Assembly (NCBI GenBank): GCA_026417175.1
Contig: JAOADT010000018.1
Location: 1-44,353 of the forward strand
Source of the DNA: Deltaproteobacteria bacterium
GTDB lineage: Bacteria > Desulfobacterota > Syntrophorhabdia > Syntrophorhabdales > JANXAF01
Length of the DNA: 44,353 bases
Direction: 5' to 3'
Shown: in pieces, positions 16,547-26,335 of the stretch
Numbering within the stretch: the stretch's first letter is position 1
How the letters are laid out: every line of letters starts with the position of its first letter
The notes under the pieces: generated by a model
The model's input: only the letters and a program-made list of their open reading frames with translations
What the model was told of the DNA's origin: nothing
The model's database searches: none
Position numbers and translations under genes: made by a program

Positions 16547-17742
16547 GAGTAGAAACTAAAATAGGACTTAGGTATTTAAAGTCAAAGAGAAAGGAAGCTT
16601 TTATAGCATTTACAACATGGATAGCTATAACGGGAATAGCAATAGGTGTTATGGCTTTGATTGTTGTTATAGCTGTAATGACAGGATTTCAAGAGGAGAT
16701 CAAAAGTCGAATACTGGGTATCAATCCACACATTTTGATTTTAAGCCTTGAAGGAGAGATAAAAAACCCCACTCCAGTAATTGAATCCATCAAGAAGGAA
16801 AATGGGGTAACCCATGCCTTTCCTTTCATTCAGTTTCAGGCGCTCATCCAGGGCAAACGTCAGCAACAAGGAGTAATAGTAAAAGGGGTAGAACCTCAGA
16901 GTGTTGATTTTTTGAAACAAATAGTCAAGTCTGGGGATCTAAATGTCTTACAGGAAAAAGGTAAAGCTTTAATAGGAAAAGAGCTTTCCCGCCAGTTAAA
17001 TTTGGCTCCAGGCGATGATTTCTATCTTTTTATTCCTTATGCGGGAGTGTCTCCCACCGGTCTCATTCCAGATGTTGTCTCTTTTAAGGTTGGGGGGGTG
17101 ATCGAAACAGGTATTTTTGATGTTGATAGTGTTATGATTGTGGTATCCTTAAACGATATCCAAAGGCTCACGGGCTATGGGACAACTGGTATTGAAATTA
17201 GACTTAAGGATGCCTACCTGGCGAACAAAATGAAAGAAACATTAGTAAGAAAACTTGGTAATCCTTATATTGGGCGCACCTGGGTCGAAATGAATAAGAA
17301 TTTATTTTCAGCTCTGAAGCTAGAAAAGATTGCCATGTTCATAATTTTGGCTCTAATAATTCTCGTTGCAAGCTTCAATATAATTAGTTCCCTTGTAATG
17401 ACTGTGATGGAAAAAAGAAAGGATATCGCGATCTTAAAATCTTTTGGTGCAAAAAGGAAAACGATCATGAAGATATTCATCATTGAGGGCGTCACTATAG
17501 GTGTTGTGGGTGCTATATTTGGCTCTTTTTTTGGATACAGTCTCTGTGAGATTATAAAGAGATATAAAATAGTGAGTCTACCTCAAGATGTTTACTACAT
17601 AACTAACCTACCCGTAAAAATTAGTCTGTGGGATGTTTTTCTTGTAGCATCAATAACTATGGTAATATGCATTTTATCGACACTTTATCCATCATATAAA
17701 GCTTCAAGAGTTAACCCAGTTGAGGCCTTAAGGTATGAATGA
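16543..17742 (+). CDS. lolC: Lipoprotein-releasing system permease LolC/LolE
   Basis: The 399-aa inner-membrane permease helps extract outer-membrane lipoproteins from the inner membrane. It has the MacB/LolC plan: one N-terminal helix (about 22-46), a large periplasmic domain (about 47-265), and three C-terminal helices (about 267-297, 312-340 and 363-388). Family marks are GLRYLKSKRKEAFIAFTTWIAITGIAIGV and VMEKRKDIAILKSFGAKRKTIMKIFIIEG. Only one permease gene is present, so it probably works as a homodimer (LolF-like). It overlaps lysS by 4 bp and lolD by 8 bp. Confidence 0.92.
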   Translation: MRVETKIGLRYLKSKRKEAFIAFTTWIAITGIAIGVMALIVVIAVMTGFQEEIKSRILGINPHILILSLEGEIKNPTPVIESIKKENGVTHAFPFIQFQALIQGKRQQQGVIVKGVEPQSVDFLKQIVKSGDLNVLQEKGKALIGKELSRQLNLAPGDDFYLFIPYAGVSPTGLIPDVVSFKVGGVIETGIFDVDSVMIVVSLNDIQRLTGYGTTGIEIRLKDAYLANKMKETLVRKLGNPYIGRTWVEMNKNLFSALKLEKIAMFIILALIILVASFNIISSLVMTVMEKRKDIAILKSFGAKRKTIMKIFIIEGVTIGVVGAIFGSFFGYSLCEIIKRYKIVSLPQDVYYITNLPVKISLWDVFLVASITMVICILSTLYPSYKASRVNPVEALRYE

Positions 17743-18415
17743 AATCATAATCGAAGCAAAGGGATTAAAAAAAATATTTCAAAAAGAAAACAATGTAATA
17801 GAAGTGCTTAGAGGGATAGATTTAAAGATAAAAGCGGGTGATTTTGTAACAATCATGGGACCTTCTGGAGCTGGGAAAAGCACGCTTTTACACATTTTGG
17901 GGACTCTAGATAAACCAACACAAGGGGAGATTATATTCGAAAATCGGAAAATAGAAAAGCTTACTGAGGAGGAACTAGCAACAATAAGAAATGAGAAGAT
18001 AGGTTTCGTTTTTCAATTTTACCACCTTTTACAAGACTTCTCTATTCTTGAAAACGTGAGCATGCCCCTTCTCATAAGAGGAATGAAGAGAAAAGAAGCA
18101 GAATTAAAGGCCGAGAAACTTTTAGATCTTTTTGGACTTTCTCAAAGAAAAAATCACCGTCCACAAGAACTTTCAGGGGGTGAACAGCAGAGGGTTGCTA
18201 TTGCCAGAGCTCTTGTATGTGAACCGAGGGTGATCTTTGCCGATGAACCAACAGGTAATCTGGACAGGAAAACAGGAACAACTATAATCGATCATTTCGT
18301 TTATATAAATGAGCATTTCCACACCACCATAGTGATAGTTACTCACGATCCTGAAATAGGCAGTTTAGGAAAAAAAAAGTTTAAGATGCTGGATGGCGAA
18401 ATATTTCCTCTATAA
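17735..18415 (+). CDS. lolD: Lipoprotein-releasing ATPase LolD
   Basis: The 226-aa ABC ATPase energises LolC. Walker A is GPSGAGKST, the signature is [16 protein letters not shown] and Walker B is [12 protein letters not shown]. The 40-residue spacing and the segment [16 protein letters not shown] are typical of the LolD/MacB group. It is the last gene of the purB operon. The convergent nitroreductase ends only 21 bp beyond, with no clear terminator hairpin between them. Confidence 0.95.
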   Translation: MNEIIIEAKGLKKIFQKENNVIEVLRGIDLKIKAGDFVTIMGPSGAGKSTLLHILGTLDKPTQGEIIFENRKIEKLTEEELATIRNEKIGFVFQFYHLLQDFSILENVSMPLLIRGMKRKEAELKAEKLLDLFGLSQRKNHRPQELSGGEQQRVAIARALVCEPRVIFADEPTGNLDRKTGTTIIDHFVYINEHFHTTIVIVTHDPEIGSLGKKKFKMLDGEIFPL

Positions 18416-18436
18416 GTTCATTACTTAATTGAAGAA

Positions 18437-19030
18437 TCAGATTGACACGTATTTGAAGAACTTTTTTAAAATAGAGAGAGGGCCTGATTTTGAAATCGTC
18501 TCAACAAAAGACTTTTCCTTCACATTGTGCCAATTTTCATAGTGAACTATTTTTTCAAGCTCAAACCTAGGAGGCGGATCCGGATTCTCCTTAGGGTAGC
18601 CTATAGTGATAAGAGCGACAACTGCAACATTTTCAGGGATGTCAAGGAGTTGTTTTATTTTCATTTCATCAAAGGCACCTATCCAACAAGTTCCGAGTCC
18701 TAAACTCTGCGCCATAATCAGAATATTTGCACCTGCCAAAGTAGCATCATAAATTCCAAACCTTCCTTTGTTTTTTTCGTAGCACAGGACTATTATGCAA
18801 GGGGCGTTCTGTACATGTGCAGATTTTAAAAAAAAGAATTTGGCATATTTCCCAATTTCTTCCCTCATTTTTTTGTCACGTATGACTATAAAATGCCAAG
18901 GCTGAAGATTCGCCCCAGTTGGAGCCCACCTTGCCGCCTCAAGCACGATTTTAAGCTGATCGTCCTCTATCGATTTTTCCTCATACACTCGTATTGACCT
19001 TCTTGACTTTATCAAAGTGAGTATTTCCAT
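18437..19030 (-). CDS. Nitroreductase-family FMN oxidoreductase
   Basis: The 197-aa protein has the nitroreductase fold. Its N-terminal FMN phosphate-binding motif is RRSIRVYEEKSIE, followed by AARWAPTGANLQPWHFIVI. GAGxCWIGAFDE-like residues appear as LGLGTCWIGAFDE, and the C-terminal segment has TIGYPKENP. Such enzymes reduce nitroaromatics, quinones or enones with NAD(P)H and act in the cytoplasm. The physiological substrate is unknown. It has its own promoter downstream of trpA, and its ATG falls 2-4 bases after the predicted transcription start. Confidence 0.88.
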   Translation of the reverse strand: MEILTLIKSRRSIRVYEEKSIEDDQLKIVLEAARWAPTGANLQPWHFIVIRDKKMREEIGKYAKFFFLKSAHVQNAPCIIVLCYEKNKGRFGIYDATLAGANILIMAQSLGLGTCWIGAFDEMKIKQLLDIPENVAVVALITIGYPKENPDPPPRFELEKIVHYENWHNVKEKSFVETISKSGPLSILKKFFKYVSI

Positions 19031-19038
19031 ACGTGAAA

Positions 19039-19067
19039 ATTATACCTCAGTGAGTTTTGTTTTTGAA
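19039..19067 (-). promoter_or_regulatory. Nitroreductase promoter, leaderless geometry
   Basis: TTCAAA (19067-19062) and a perfect TATAAT (19044-19039) are 17 bp apart on the minus strand. The predicted start (19034-19032) lies 2-4 bases before the ATG at 19030, leaving no room for a Shine-Dalgarno. Confidence 0.65.
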
Positions 19068-19205
19068 ATTATATAGAGTTATCGTGCTTGGATAGACCCT
19101 TAAGAAAAATGGTATAAAAAGCTCCAAAAATTTTGAGTCGAGTTTATCCAGGGAAAGAGTCAAAATTGACAAAAAGTGAGGCCATACATGTCATTTTGAA
19201 TTCGT

Positions 19206-20006
19206 CTAAACAGACTGTTTGTGGCAGATCTTTTCTAGTTCCAGAAAGAAACTTTTGAATCCCTCTGCATGTATGTTAAATGAGACCTCTTCTAATCTTC
19301 TTATAAGCGCGCTCCCTACGACAAATCCATCCGTATAATTCCAGAACTCTTGGATGATGGCTGGTTTAGATACTCCAAATCCTAGTACCACGGGTTGCTC
19401 AGTACAATGCCTTAAATGGATCAATCTTTCCCTTACTTCCAAAGGTAAACTCTCTCTTTCCCCAGTTACACCTGTTACAGAGACGAAATAAATAAAACCA
19501 GATGCATACTTTTCTATGCGTTTCACTCTCGCATTGTTTGTAAGCGGTGAAACAAGTGTTATAAAATTAAGTTCCTTTTTCTTTGCATATCTCCAAAATG
19601 GGTAAACCTCTTCTACAGGCAAATCAACACATAAAATTCCATTTACTCCAGAGTCTTTCGCCTCATCTACGAGTCTTTCGAATCCATAGGCGAAAAATGG
19701 ATTCATATATCCCATTAGAATTACCGGTTTTTGTGAATTCTTTCTAAATCTTCTTACAATTTCTAAAATATCGGGGATTGTTGTTCCACTCCTAAGCGCC
19801 CGTTCCATAGCCCTCTGAATTACAGGTCCATCCGCCATCGGATCAGAAAAAGGAACACCAAGCTCTATAATGTCTGCGCCTTCCCTTGCAAAGAAATCTA
19901 ATATCTCAAGAGTCTTCTCCTGGTCTGGATCCCCAGCAGTAATATATGGAATCAAGGCCTTTTTTTCATTTTTTCTGAGAGTCTCGAAAATCTCTTTTAA
20001 TCCCAT
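19206..20006 (-). CDS. trpA: Tryptophan synthase alpha subunit
   Basis: The 266-aa TIM-barrel enzyme cleaves indole-3-glycerol phosphate to indole and glyceraldehyde-3-phosphate. [27 protein letters not shown] (catalytic Glu and Asp) and the phosphate site GFGVSKP are visible. The ATG at 20006 is preferred over the in-frame GTG at 20012 because AAGGA is nine bases upstream of the ATG and only three from the GTG. It overlaps trpB by 41 bp and is the last gene of the aromatic supra-operon. No convincing terminator hairpin follows. Confidence 0.96.
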   Translation of the reverse strand: MGLKEIFETLRKNEKKALIPYITAGDPDQEKTLEILDFFAREGADIIELGVPFSDPMADGPVIQRAMERALRSGTTIPDILEIVRRFRKNSQKPVILMGYMNPFFAYGFERLVDEAKDSGVNGILCVDLPVEEVYPFWRYAKKKELNFITLVSPLTNNARVKRIEKYASGFIYFVSVTGVTGERESLPLEVRERLIHLRHCTEQPVVLGFGVSKPAIIQEFWNYTDGFVVGSALIRRLEEVSFNIHAEGFKSFFLELEKICHKQSV

Positions 20007-21174
20007 CTTCACTTATCCTTCGTAAAACAGTGGGTAAATCTTTGTCTCCTCGACCGGAGAGATTAAGAAGCACCACTTGATCCTCAAAATCTCTTTTATT
20101 TTTCATCAAAAAGGCAAGGGCATGGCTACTTTCAAGTGCAGGAAGGATTCCCTCTTCTCTCGAAAGAAAAAGATAGGCCTCTATTACCTTGTCGTCTTCG
20201 GCGTAGGTGTAATGGACTCTGCCAGATTCAAAAAGAAAACTATGTTCAGGTCCCACACTCGCGTAGTCGAGTCCCGGCGCAATAGAATAGGTATCCAATA
20301 TCTGCCCCCATTCGTTCTGAAGCACATAACTCTTTGTGCCTTGAAATATACCTACTTTTCCTGTCTGGAACCTAGCTGCATGCCTTCCCGAGGCTATTCC
20401 TTCACCGCCCGCCTCAACCCCTATAAGTTTAACATTCTTCATTTTCAGAAAAGGAAAGAATATCCCTATGGCGTTACTTCCACCACCTACACAAGCGATC
20501 ACAGCATCAGGCATTTTTCCTTCCTTTCTTAAAATCTGCTTTTTTGCTTCTCTTCCTATAATTGACACGAAGTACTTTACTAATTCGGGATAAGGGTATG
20601 GACCAAATACTGTTCCCAAAATGTAGTGCGTTGTCGTCACATTTGTAACCCAGTCCCTCAGGGCCTCATTTATAGCATCTTTCAGGGTTCTTGTTCCTTT
20701 TGTGACAGGTTGAACCTTAGCACCGAGAATCTCCATTCTCATGACGTTGGTTTTCTGCCTTTCTACGTCATCTGCCCCCATATAAATCACACATTGTAAT
20801 GCTAGAAGAGAGGCGGCTGTTGCGACCGCTACTCCGTGCTGACCTGCTCCTGTCTCTGCGATTACCCTTATTTTATTCATTCTCCTTGCAAGTAAAGCCT
20901 GGCCTAATGCGTTCAGGATCTTATGGGCACCAGTATGACAGAGATCCTCCCTTTTTAGATAAAGCTTAAAGCCAAGTTTTTTTGAAGCATTTCTAGCATA
21001 GTAAAGTGGTGTTGGCCTGCCCACATACTCCTTAAAGTAATAGTCGAGTTCTTTTCTAAAAGAGATATCCCTTCTTGCGGTTCTCAAAGCATCTTCGAGT
21101 TCGTAAAGAGCCGGCATAAGGGTTTCAGGTACGAATCTCCCTCCGAATTTTCCGTAGTAACCTTTTTTACCCAT
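19966..21174 (-). CDS. trpB: Tryptophan synthase beta subunit
   Basis: The 402-aa PLP enzyme joins indole with serine to make tryptophan. The PLP lysine lies in [16 protein letters not shown] (the usual second N of HKINN is L here). The phosphate cup GGGSNAIG and [11 protein letters not shown] are intact, as is [13 protein letters not shown]. It belongs to the TrpB1 class that pairs with TrpA, which is encoded immediately downstream. It overlaps trpF by 8 bp and trpA by 41 bp. Confidence 0.97.
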   Translation of the reverse strand: MGKKGYYGKFGGRFVPETLMPALYELEDALRTARRDISFRKELDYYFKEYVGRPTPLYYARNASKKLGFKLYLKREDLCHTGAHKILNALGQALLARRMNKIRVIAETGAGQHGVAVATAASLLALQCVIYMGADDVERQKTNVMRMEILGAKVQPVTKGTRTLKDAINEALRDWVTNVTTTHYILGTVFGPYPYPELVKYFVSIIGREAKKQILRKEGKMPDAVIACVGGGSNAIGIFFPFLKMKNVKLIGVEAGGEGIASGRHAARFQTGKVGIFQGTKSYVLQNEWGQILDTYSIAPGLDYASVGPEHSFLFESGRVHYTYAEDDKVIEAYLFLSREEGILPALESSHALAFLMKNKRDFEDQVVLLNLSGRGDKDLPTVLRRISEDGIKRDFRDSQKK

Positions 21175-21751
21175 AATGCTTTATCCTCTTAAACAGTTCT
21201 TCCATTTTTTTTATGTCTTTTTTGCCTGGCCTTTCTTCGATACCTGAACATATGTCTATTCCGTATGGCCTAAGCTGCAATGCTTCATCTATATTTTGGA
21301 GATTTATTCCTCCTGCGAGTATGAAATCCCTTTTTACCTTTTTGACTAGACTCCAATCGAATCTTATCCCTTCTCCTCCGTATGTTTCCGTATAACTGTC
21401 AAGCAGGGGGAAGTACTGAGTACCCTCAATGTCCAAAATATCCCTTTCATCTTTAACCCTTATGACCCTTATGACAATCCTTTTATCCAGCTTTAGATCT
21501 TTATATATCTGGGCCCGGTCTAAGCCTGTATCTTTCATGATAGAGAGGATCTCCTTTTCGTCTTCTTCTACAAAAACACCAACCGTTGTTATAAACGTGG
21601 GAATTCTCTCTATTATTTTTCTTGCCTCCTTAGGTTCAATGAACCTTTTACTTTTCTTGTAGAATACAAATCCAATCGCATCTGCACCAAGTTCACAAGC
21701 AGAAAGAGCATCTTCTAAGTTCGTTATGCCGCAAATCTTAACCTTCACCAT
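21167..21751 (-). CDS. trpF: Phosphoribosylanthranilate isomerase
   Basis: The 194-aa (beta/alpha)8 enzyme isomerises N-phosphoribosyl-anthranilate to CdRP. The catalytic cysteine is in [28 protein letters not shown] and the phosphate loop [12 protein letters not shown] are typical, and the C-terminal [16 protein letters not shown] matches the GVDVSSGVE motif. It overlaps trpC by 14 bp and trpB by 8 bp. Confidence 0.95.
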   Translation of the reverse strand: MVKVKICGITNLEDALSACELGADAIGFVFYKKSKRFIEPKEARKIIERIPTFITTVGVFVEEDEKEILSIMKDTGLDRAQIYKDLKLDKRIVIRVIRVKDERDILDIEGTQYFPLLDSYTETYGGEGIRFDWSLVKKVKRDFILAGGINLQNIDEALQLRPYGIDICSGIEERPGKKDIKKMEELFKRIKHYG

Positions 21752-22529
21752 ATTTCAGCCGCCTTATCTCTCTTTCAGGATCATTTGATCCCATAAGTGC
21801 AGTACCCACAAGAAAACCTGAAACTCCGTAATCCATGAATTTTTCAATGTCCTCTCTTTTTTTTATTCCACTTTCGACAATCACTGGGACATGATTCGGA
21901 ACTTCTTTCAAAAGGTGCAAAGCATTGTCCAGATCCACATTAAGGGAAGAGAGGTTTCTAGAGTTTATGCCTATTAAAAAATTTCCTTCAAATAAGCTCA
22001 ATACTCGAAGAAGGGCATCCTTTGTGTAAACCTCCACAAGTACATCGATCCCATAGGTTTCACACATCCCTAAAAAACTTTTTAGATCTTCTGTTTTTAG
22101 TATTTCCGCGATAAGTAGAACACAGTCAGCACCGAAATATCTGCTTTCTAATATCTCATAAGTATCTACTATGAAGTCCTTTCTCAGTATAGGAAGAGAA
22201 GTAAGTTCCTTTGCGGCCTTTATATAAGCCAGATCCCCTTTAAAGTATTTTTCCTCTGTGACGATAGAGAGCGAATCTGCACCTCCCATTTCATAAGCTT
22301 TGATCTGTTCATCGAATTTCACATTCTCATTTATGATCCCCAATGTGGGAGACGCTTTTTTGTATTCCGCGATTATCTTTATATCAGTACAAAATCTTTT
22401 AGAAAAAGTTTGCAAAAAGGGCCTCTTTTTAAGTTCATAAATTCTTTCTTCCATCTCTCTTTCGTTTATGTGTTTCTTTCTTTTTGCCAGTGAGAGACGC
22501 TTTTCTTCGCAAATCTTCTCTAGAAACAT
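21738..22529 (-). CDS. trpC: Indole-3-glycerol phosphate synthase
   Basis: The 263-aa TIM-barrel enzyme converts CdRP to indole-3-glycerol phosphate. Motifs are AEYKKASPTLG (catalytic Lys), SIVTEEKYFKGDL, LRKDFIVDTYEI, GINSRNLSS and VESGIKKREDI. It is monofunctional and separate from TrpF, unlike the enterobacterial fusion. It overlaps trpD by 10 bp. Confidence 0.96.
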   Translation of the reverse strand: MFLEKICEEKRLSLAKRKKHINEREMEERIYELKKRPFLQTFSKRFCTDIKIIAEYKKASPTLGIINENVKFDEQIKAYEMGGADSLSIVTEEKYFKGDLAYIKAAKELTSLPILRKDFIVDTYEILESRYFGADCVLLIAEILKTEDLKSFLGMCETYGIDVLVEVYTKDALLRVLSLFEGNFLIGINSRNLSSLNVDLDNALHLLKEVPNHVPVIVESGIKKREDIEKFMDYGVSGFLVGTALMGSNDPEREIRRLKYGEG

Positions 22530-23539
22530 TTCTTACTTTCCTCTATGTAAGTCTCTAAGACTTTTATGGCACATCCAGAATCTATAATTTCTTCTGCATA
22601 CTTGATCCCTTCTTTTACGCTTTTTGTCTTCCCGATAAGGTAGAAACCGTATCCGCTATTTAAAAGCACTATATCCCTTTTGGGGCCTTTTTCTTCTCCG
22701 CTTAGAACTTTTTTCGCGATAATAGCGTTCTCTAAAGGTCCACCACCTTTTAGATCCTCTTTTTTTGCCTTTTTAAACCCAAAATCTTCTGGCGAAATTG
22801 TATATTTCTCCACATTGTTTCCCTTTATTTCGAAAATTGTGGTTTCTCCCGCTACGCTTATTTCATCTAGACCATCGGAACTGAAAAAGACGGCTGCTTT
22901 TTTCACTTTTGTCTTAGTGAGGACTTCCGCGTAAATTTTAGCCATATCTGGTTTTGCTACTCCGAGAAGCATATGTGTAGGAGATGCGGGATTTGCAAGA
23001 GGACCCACAATGTTGAATATAGTCCTTATGCCTATATCTTGTCTCACTTTTTGAGCATGCTTTAAAGCGGGATGGAAGAAGGGAGCAAACAGAAAGACAA
23101 ATCCTGTAGTATCTATTAACCTTTCAACACTGATTCCATCTGGAGATATATTTGCACCCAAAAATTCAAGTAAATCCGCGCTTCCACAGAGGCTTGAGGC
23201 GGCACGGTTTCCGTGTTTTGCCACCTTGACACCCCCACCGGCCAACACAATAGCAGAAACGGTAGAGATGTTAAACGTTTTTCCCCCATCCCCTCCCGTG
23301 CCGACTATATCGATAAGAGGTTCATGGGAAATAAAGACCTTTTTTGCCTTCTCTTTTATTACGTTTAGAGCTCCTACTACCTCCTCTGGTTTTTCACCTT
23401 TCATTTTTAAAGCAGTTAAAAATGCGGCTATTTGAGATTCGGTGGCCCGGGCTTCAACGATCTCAGTTACAACTTGCATCATCTCTTCCAGGGAAAGATC
23501 CATTCCCTCTGCTACTTTGGATATTGCCTCCCTGATCAT
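22520..23539 (-). CDS. trpD: Anthranilate phosphoribosyltransferase
   Basis: The 339-aa enzyme transfers phosphoribose from PRPP to anthranilate. The PRPP/glycine loop VGTGGDGGKTFNIST and the anthranilate region VAKHGNRAASSLCGSADLLEFLG are intact, followed by RTIFNIVGPLANPA. It is monofunctional (not fused to TrpG). It overlaps trpG by 4 bp (ATGA). Confidence 0.96.
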   Translation of the reverse strand: MIREAISKVAEGMDLSLEEMMQVVTEIVEARATESQIAAFLTALKMKGEKPEEVVGALNVIKEKAKKVFISHEPLIDIVGTGGDGGKTFNISTVSAIVLAGGGVKVAKHGNRAASSLCGSADLLEFLGANISPDGISVERLIDTTGFVFLFAPFFHPALKHAQKVRQDIGIRTIFNIVGPLANPASPTHMLLGVAKPDMAKIYAEVLTKTKVKKAAVFFSSDGLDEISVAGETTIFEIKGNNVEKYTISPEDFGFKKAKKEDLKGGGPLENAIIAKKVLSGEEKGPKRDIVLLNSGYGFYLIGKTKSVKEGIKYAEEIIDSGCAIKVLETYIEESKKCF

Positions 23540-24117
23540 ACTTTTACCCCCGCAATCTCCAGGAAGTTTGCTATGATTTTTCTTCCAGTTTCTGTTAAGA
23601 TTGATTCTGGATGAAATTGAACGCCTTCTATACAGTAGTCTTTGTGCCTTATCCCCATTATTTCTCCATCTTCAGATCTAGCGGTAACCTCTAATATGGA
23701 ATCTTCAAGAGATGTCTCATCTATTACTAGAGAATGGTATCTCACGGCAGAAAAGGGATTCTTCAGCCCTTTAAATATATTTTGTCCATTGTGAAATATG
23801 AGGGAAGTCTTTCCATGTAAAATTCTTTTTGCCCTTACTATTTTCGCTCCAAAGGCGTATCCAATAGCCTGATGACCTAAACATACTCCAAAGATGGGGA
23901 TTTTACTACCGAATCTCTTTATGACATCAACTGTTAATCCTGCATCCTCCGGTCTCTTCGGACCTGGTGAGATGACTATAGCGGAAGGAGTGAGTCTTTC
24001 TATCTCATCCAGAGTGAATCTATCGTTTCTCAACACCACTATTTCTGGAACCAGTTCTCCAATGTACTGGAAGAGGTTGTATGTAAAGGAATCGTAGTTG
24101 TCTATAAGTAGAATCAC
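23536..24117 (-). CDS. trpG: Anthranilate synthase glutamine amidotransferase subunit
   Basis: The 193-aa class I glutamine amidotransferase feeds ammonia to TrpE and may also serve p-aminobenzoate synthesis. The triad is visible as C79 in GVCLGHQAIG, with H169 and E171 in GVQFHPES. The start is ILLIDNYDSFTYNL, standard for TrpG/PabA. It overlaps both trpE and trpD by 4 bp. Confidence 0.96.
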   Translation of the reverse strand: MILLIDNYDSFTYNLFQYIGELVPEIVVLRNDRFTLDEIERLTPSAIVISPGPKRPEDAGLTVDVIKRFGSKIPIFGVCLGHQAIGYAFGAKIVRAKRILHGKTSLIFHNGQNIFKGLKNPFSAVRYHSLVIDETSLEDSILEVTARSEDGEIMGIRHKDYCIEGVQFHPESILTETGRKIIANFLEIAGVKV

Positions 24118-25565
24118 GCCAGAATCTCCTTTAAGTCCCTTAGTGTCTCGGTTAAGGCTTTTGCCTTATTTACGGTCTCATAATACTCGTTTTCCGGGAT
24201 TGAATCTGAAACGATGCCTGCTCCGGCCTGTATGTACAGCTCTTTCCCTCTCATGAGAAGGCTTCTTATAGTGATGCAAAAGTCCATGTCTCCGCTAAAC
24301 AGAAAATAACCTGTTGCTCCCGCATAAAACTCTCTTTTTTCTTCTTCCAACTCTTCTATAATCTCCATAGCCCTTATTTTAGGAGCGCCAATTACTGTTC
24401 CAGCGGGAAAACATGAGGCAAACACATCAAAGGCATCTAAACTATCCCTCATTACTCCTTTGACTGACGAAACTATATGCATTACGTGTGAATATTTCTC
24501 CACCTCTAAAAACCGTTCTACACTCACGCTGCCGATTTTAGATACTCTACCCACATCATTTCTCGCAAGATCAACAAGCATCACATGTTCTGCCAATTCC
24601 TTTTCATCGGAAAGTAGGTCTTTTTCTAATCGTTGATCCTCTTCTTTGGTTTTTCCCCTCGGTTTCGTGCCGGCGATCGGATTTAATTGTATTAACCTGT
24701 CTCTCATCCTCACCATTGTTTCTGGAGAAGAACCAATGAGGCTGTATTCTGGAAAGTTAAGGAGGAACATATAAGGAGAAGGATTTATGAGCCTTAAAGC
24801 CCGGTAAACGTCCATACTTTCCGCATCGATAAAAACTTTAAATCTTTGGGACAAGACCACTTGAATAACATCTCCGTTGACTATGTATTCTTTTGCGGCA
24901 TCTACCATCTCCTTGAACTTCTGCTTCGAAACACCAGATTCCATCTTCTCAACAAATCGGTCCTTTCTGGGCGGAGTAGGAATAGGAAAGCGCAAAAAGA
25001 GTTTTAACTCACGTAACGCTTCTTCACATTCGTTACCATTGGGACTTACTGAGATAAGGGTTATTCTGCCCGCATAATTGTCAAAAATAGCGATCTTCGA
25101 CGGAAAAATGAAATACATGTCAAAACATCCTATCACCCTTGGCTTTATGTCCGGAATTTTTTCAAAAAACCGGACCGAATCGTATGAAACGTATCCGAAT
25201 GCGCCAGCGGTAATTATGTCATTCTGGTTTTGGTCTCTTACTTTCAGGCTCTTCACTAGGTACTTTAAAATCAGAAATGGATTTCCAACGCACAACTCGT
25301 CTTCAATAAGGCCAGAAAGAAGAACTTTTTGACCTTTAGCCTTGAATATGAGGTAAGGATCAAAACCTATAATCGAGTATCTACCAGATTCTTCTTTTTT
25401 TTCCGCGCTTTCGAATAGAAAGGAATGACCATCCTCATAGGCCGATTTCATCTTCAGATAATAAGAAAGAGGGGTATCGAGATCTCCAAGAACCTCTTTT
25501 GTGGTCAAAGTAAGCTGAAACGGACCTTTGTTCCGTACCAGCTCTTGAAAATCAGAATACTTCAA
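24114..25565 (-). CDS. trpE: Anthranilate synthase component I
   Basis: The 483-aa enzyme converts chorismate to anthranilate. The N-terminal domain has the L-F-E-S element (about 50-53), equivalent to the LLES tryptophan-binding site, so feedback inhibition is likely. The C-terminal chorismate-binding domain shows GSSPETMVR, IAGTKPRGK, HVMLVDLARNDVGRV, AGTVIGAPKIRAME and the final IQAGAGIVSDS. It overlaps tyrA and trpG by 4 bp each, so it sits mid-operon with no promoter of its own. Confidence 0.97.
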   Translation of the reverse strand: MKYSDFQELVRNKGPFQLTLTTKEVLGDLDTPLSYYLKMKSAYEDGHSFLFESAEKKEESGRYSIIGFDPYLIFKAKGQKVLLSGLIEDELCVGNPFLILKYLVKSLKVRDQNQNDIITAGAFGYVSYDSVRFFEKIPDIKPRVIGCFDMYFIFPSKIAIFDNYAGRITLISVSPNGNECEEALRELKLFLRFPIPTPPRKDRFVEKMESGVSKQKFKEMVDAAKEYIVNGDVIQVVLSQRFKVFIDAESMDVYRALRLINPSPYMFLLNFPEYSLIGSSPETMVRMRDRLIQLNPIAGTKPRGKTKEEDQRLEKDLLSDEKELAEHVMLVDLARNDVGRVSKIGSVSVERFLEVEKYSHVMHIVSSVKGVMRDSLDAFDVFASCFPAGTVIGAPKIRAMEIIEELEEEKREFYAGATGYFLFSGDMDFCITIRSLLMRGKELYIQAGAGIVSDSIPENEYYETVNKAKALTETLRDLKEILA

Positions 25566-26335
25566 ATCAAATTCCTCCTGAGCCTAAAAAGAAATCCTGA
25601 AAGTTCCTCGTAGTCTTTTTGCTTTACAATATGTTTCAGATACTCTAGCCTACCAGTGATCTTTTCTAATTCAGGAAGGGAGCTCGGATTAAAAAGAATT
25701 TCTGCTAAAAGATGATCGTCTTCTGACAAAAGCCCCTTAGCGATAGTTAAATGCTTTGCAAAGGTGGTCCCAGGAACGATCTTTTTTTCCACACAGGATG
25801 CAAACACGAGTGAAGAAACAAAAGGCACCGTTAAGGAATATGCCATCATTCTGTCATGTTCGTCGAATGTTAGTTCGAAAAATTTGACCTTAAATCTCAT
25901 GAAAAACCTTTTAAAAACCTCCACAGCTTCTTTATCCGAACCCGAAATAAAAATGACGTTTTCTCCTTCAAGCTTTTCCATATTCGCAAAGGTAGGACCA
26001 AACATGGGATGCATTGAAAGGTACCTTACTTTTTTTCTTCTGTAGTATTCCGGAATATCTCCCTTTATGGATGCTATGTCAGAAAAAATGGTTTCTTTTT
26101 CCACATATCGCTCTATCTCCTGGAAGGCTCTTATCGTCTCCTTTAAAGACACCGCATTCAGAACCAGGTCAGGCCTGAAGCTTTTAAGATCATCAGGCGG
26201 CAAAATGCCTATTTGACTTTCTACTAACCCAATTTTCTTTTTATCCCTGTCAAACCCTAAAACCTCATGTTCCTTACTCAATCTTGATGCAAACCAACAT
26301 CCCATATTACCTAGGCCTAAAATGTATATTTTCAT
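25562..26335 (-). CDS. tyrA: Prephenate dehydrogenase
   Basis: The 257-aa NAD-dependent enzyme oxidises prephenate to 4-hydroxyphenylpyruvate on the tyrosine branch. The Rossmann motif is ILGLGNMGCWFA. The catalytic region has DIASIKG and SMHPMFGPT, and the C-terminal helical domain is present. It is short for the family and has no ACT or chorismate-mutase domain, so it lacks a visible tyrosine-sensing module. A use of arogenate rather than prephenate cannot be excluded. It overlaps pheA and trpE by 4 bp. Confidence 0.88.
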   Translation of the reverse strand: MKIYILGLGNMGCWFASRLSKEHEVLGFDRDKKKIGLVESQIGILPPDDLKSFRPDLVLNAVSLKETIRAFQEIERYVEKETIFSDIASIKGDIPEYYRRKKVRYLSMHPMFGPTFANMEKLEGENVIFISGSDKEAVEVFKRFFMRFKVKFFELTFDEHDRMMAYSLTVPFVSSLVFASCVEKKIVPGTTFAKHLTIAKGLLSEDDHLLAEILFNPSSLPELEKITGRLEYLKHIVKQKDYEELSGFLFRLRRNLI

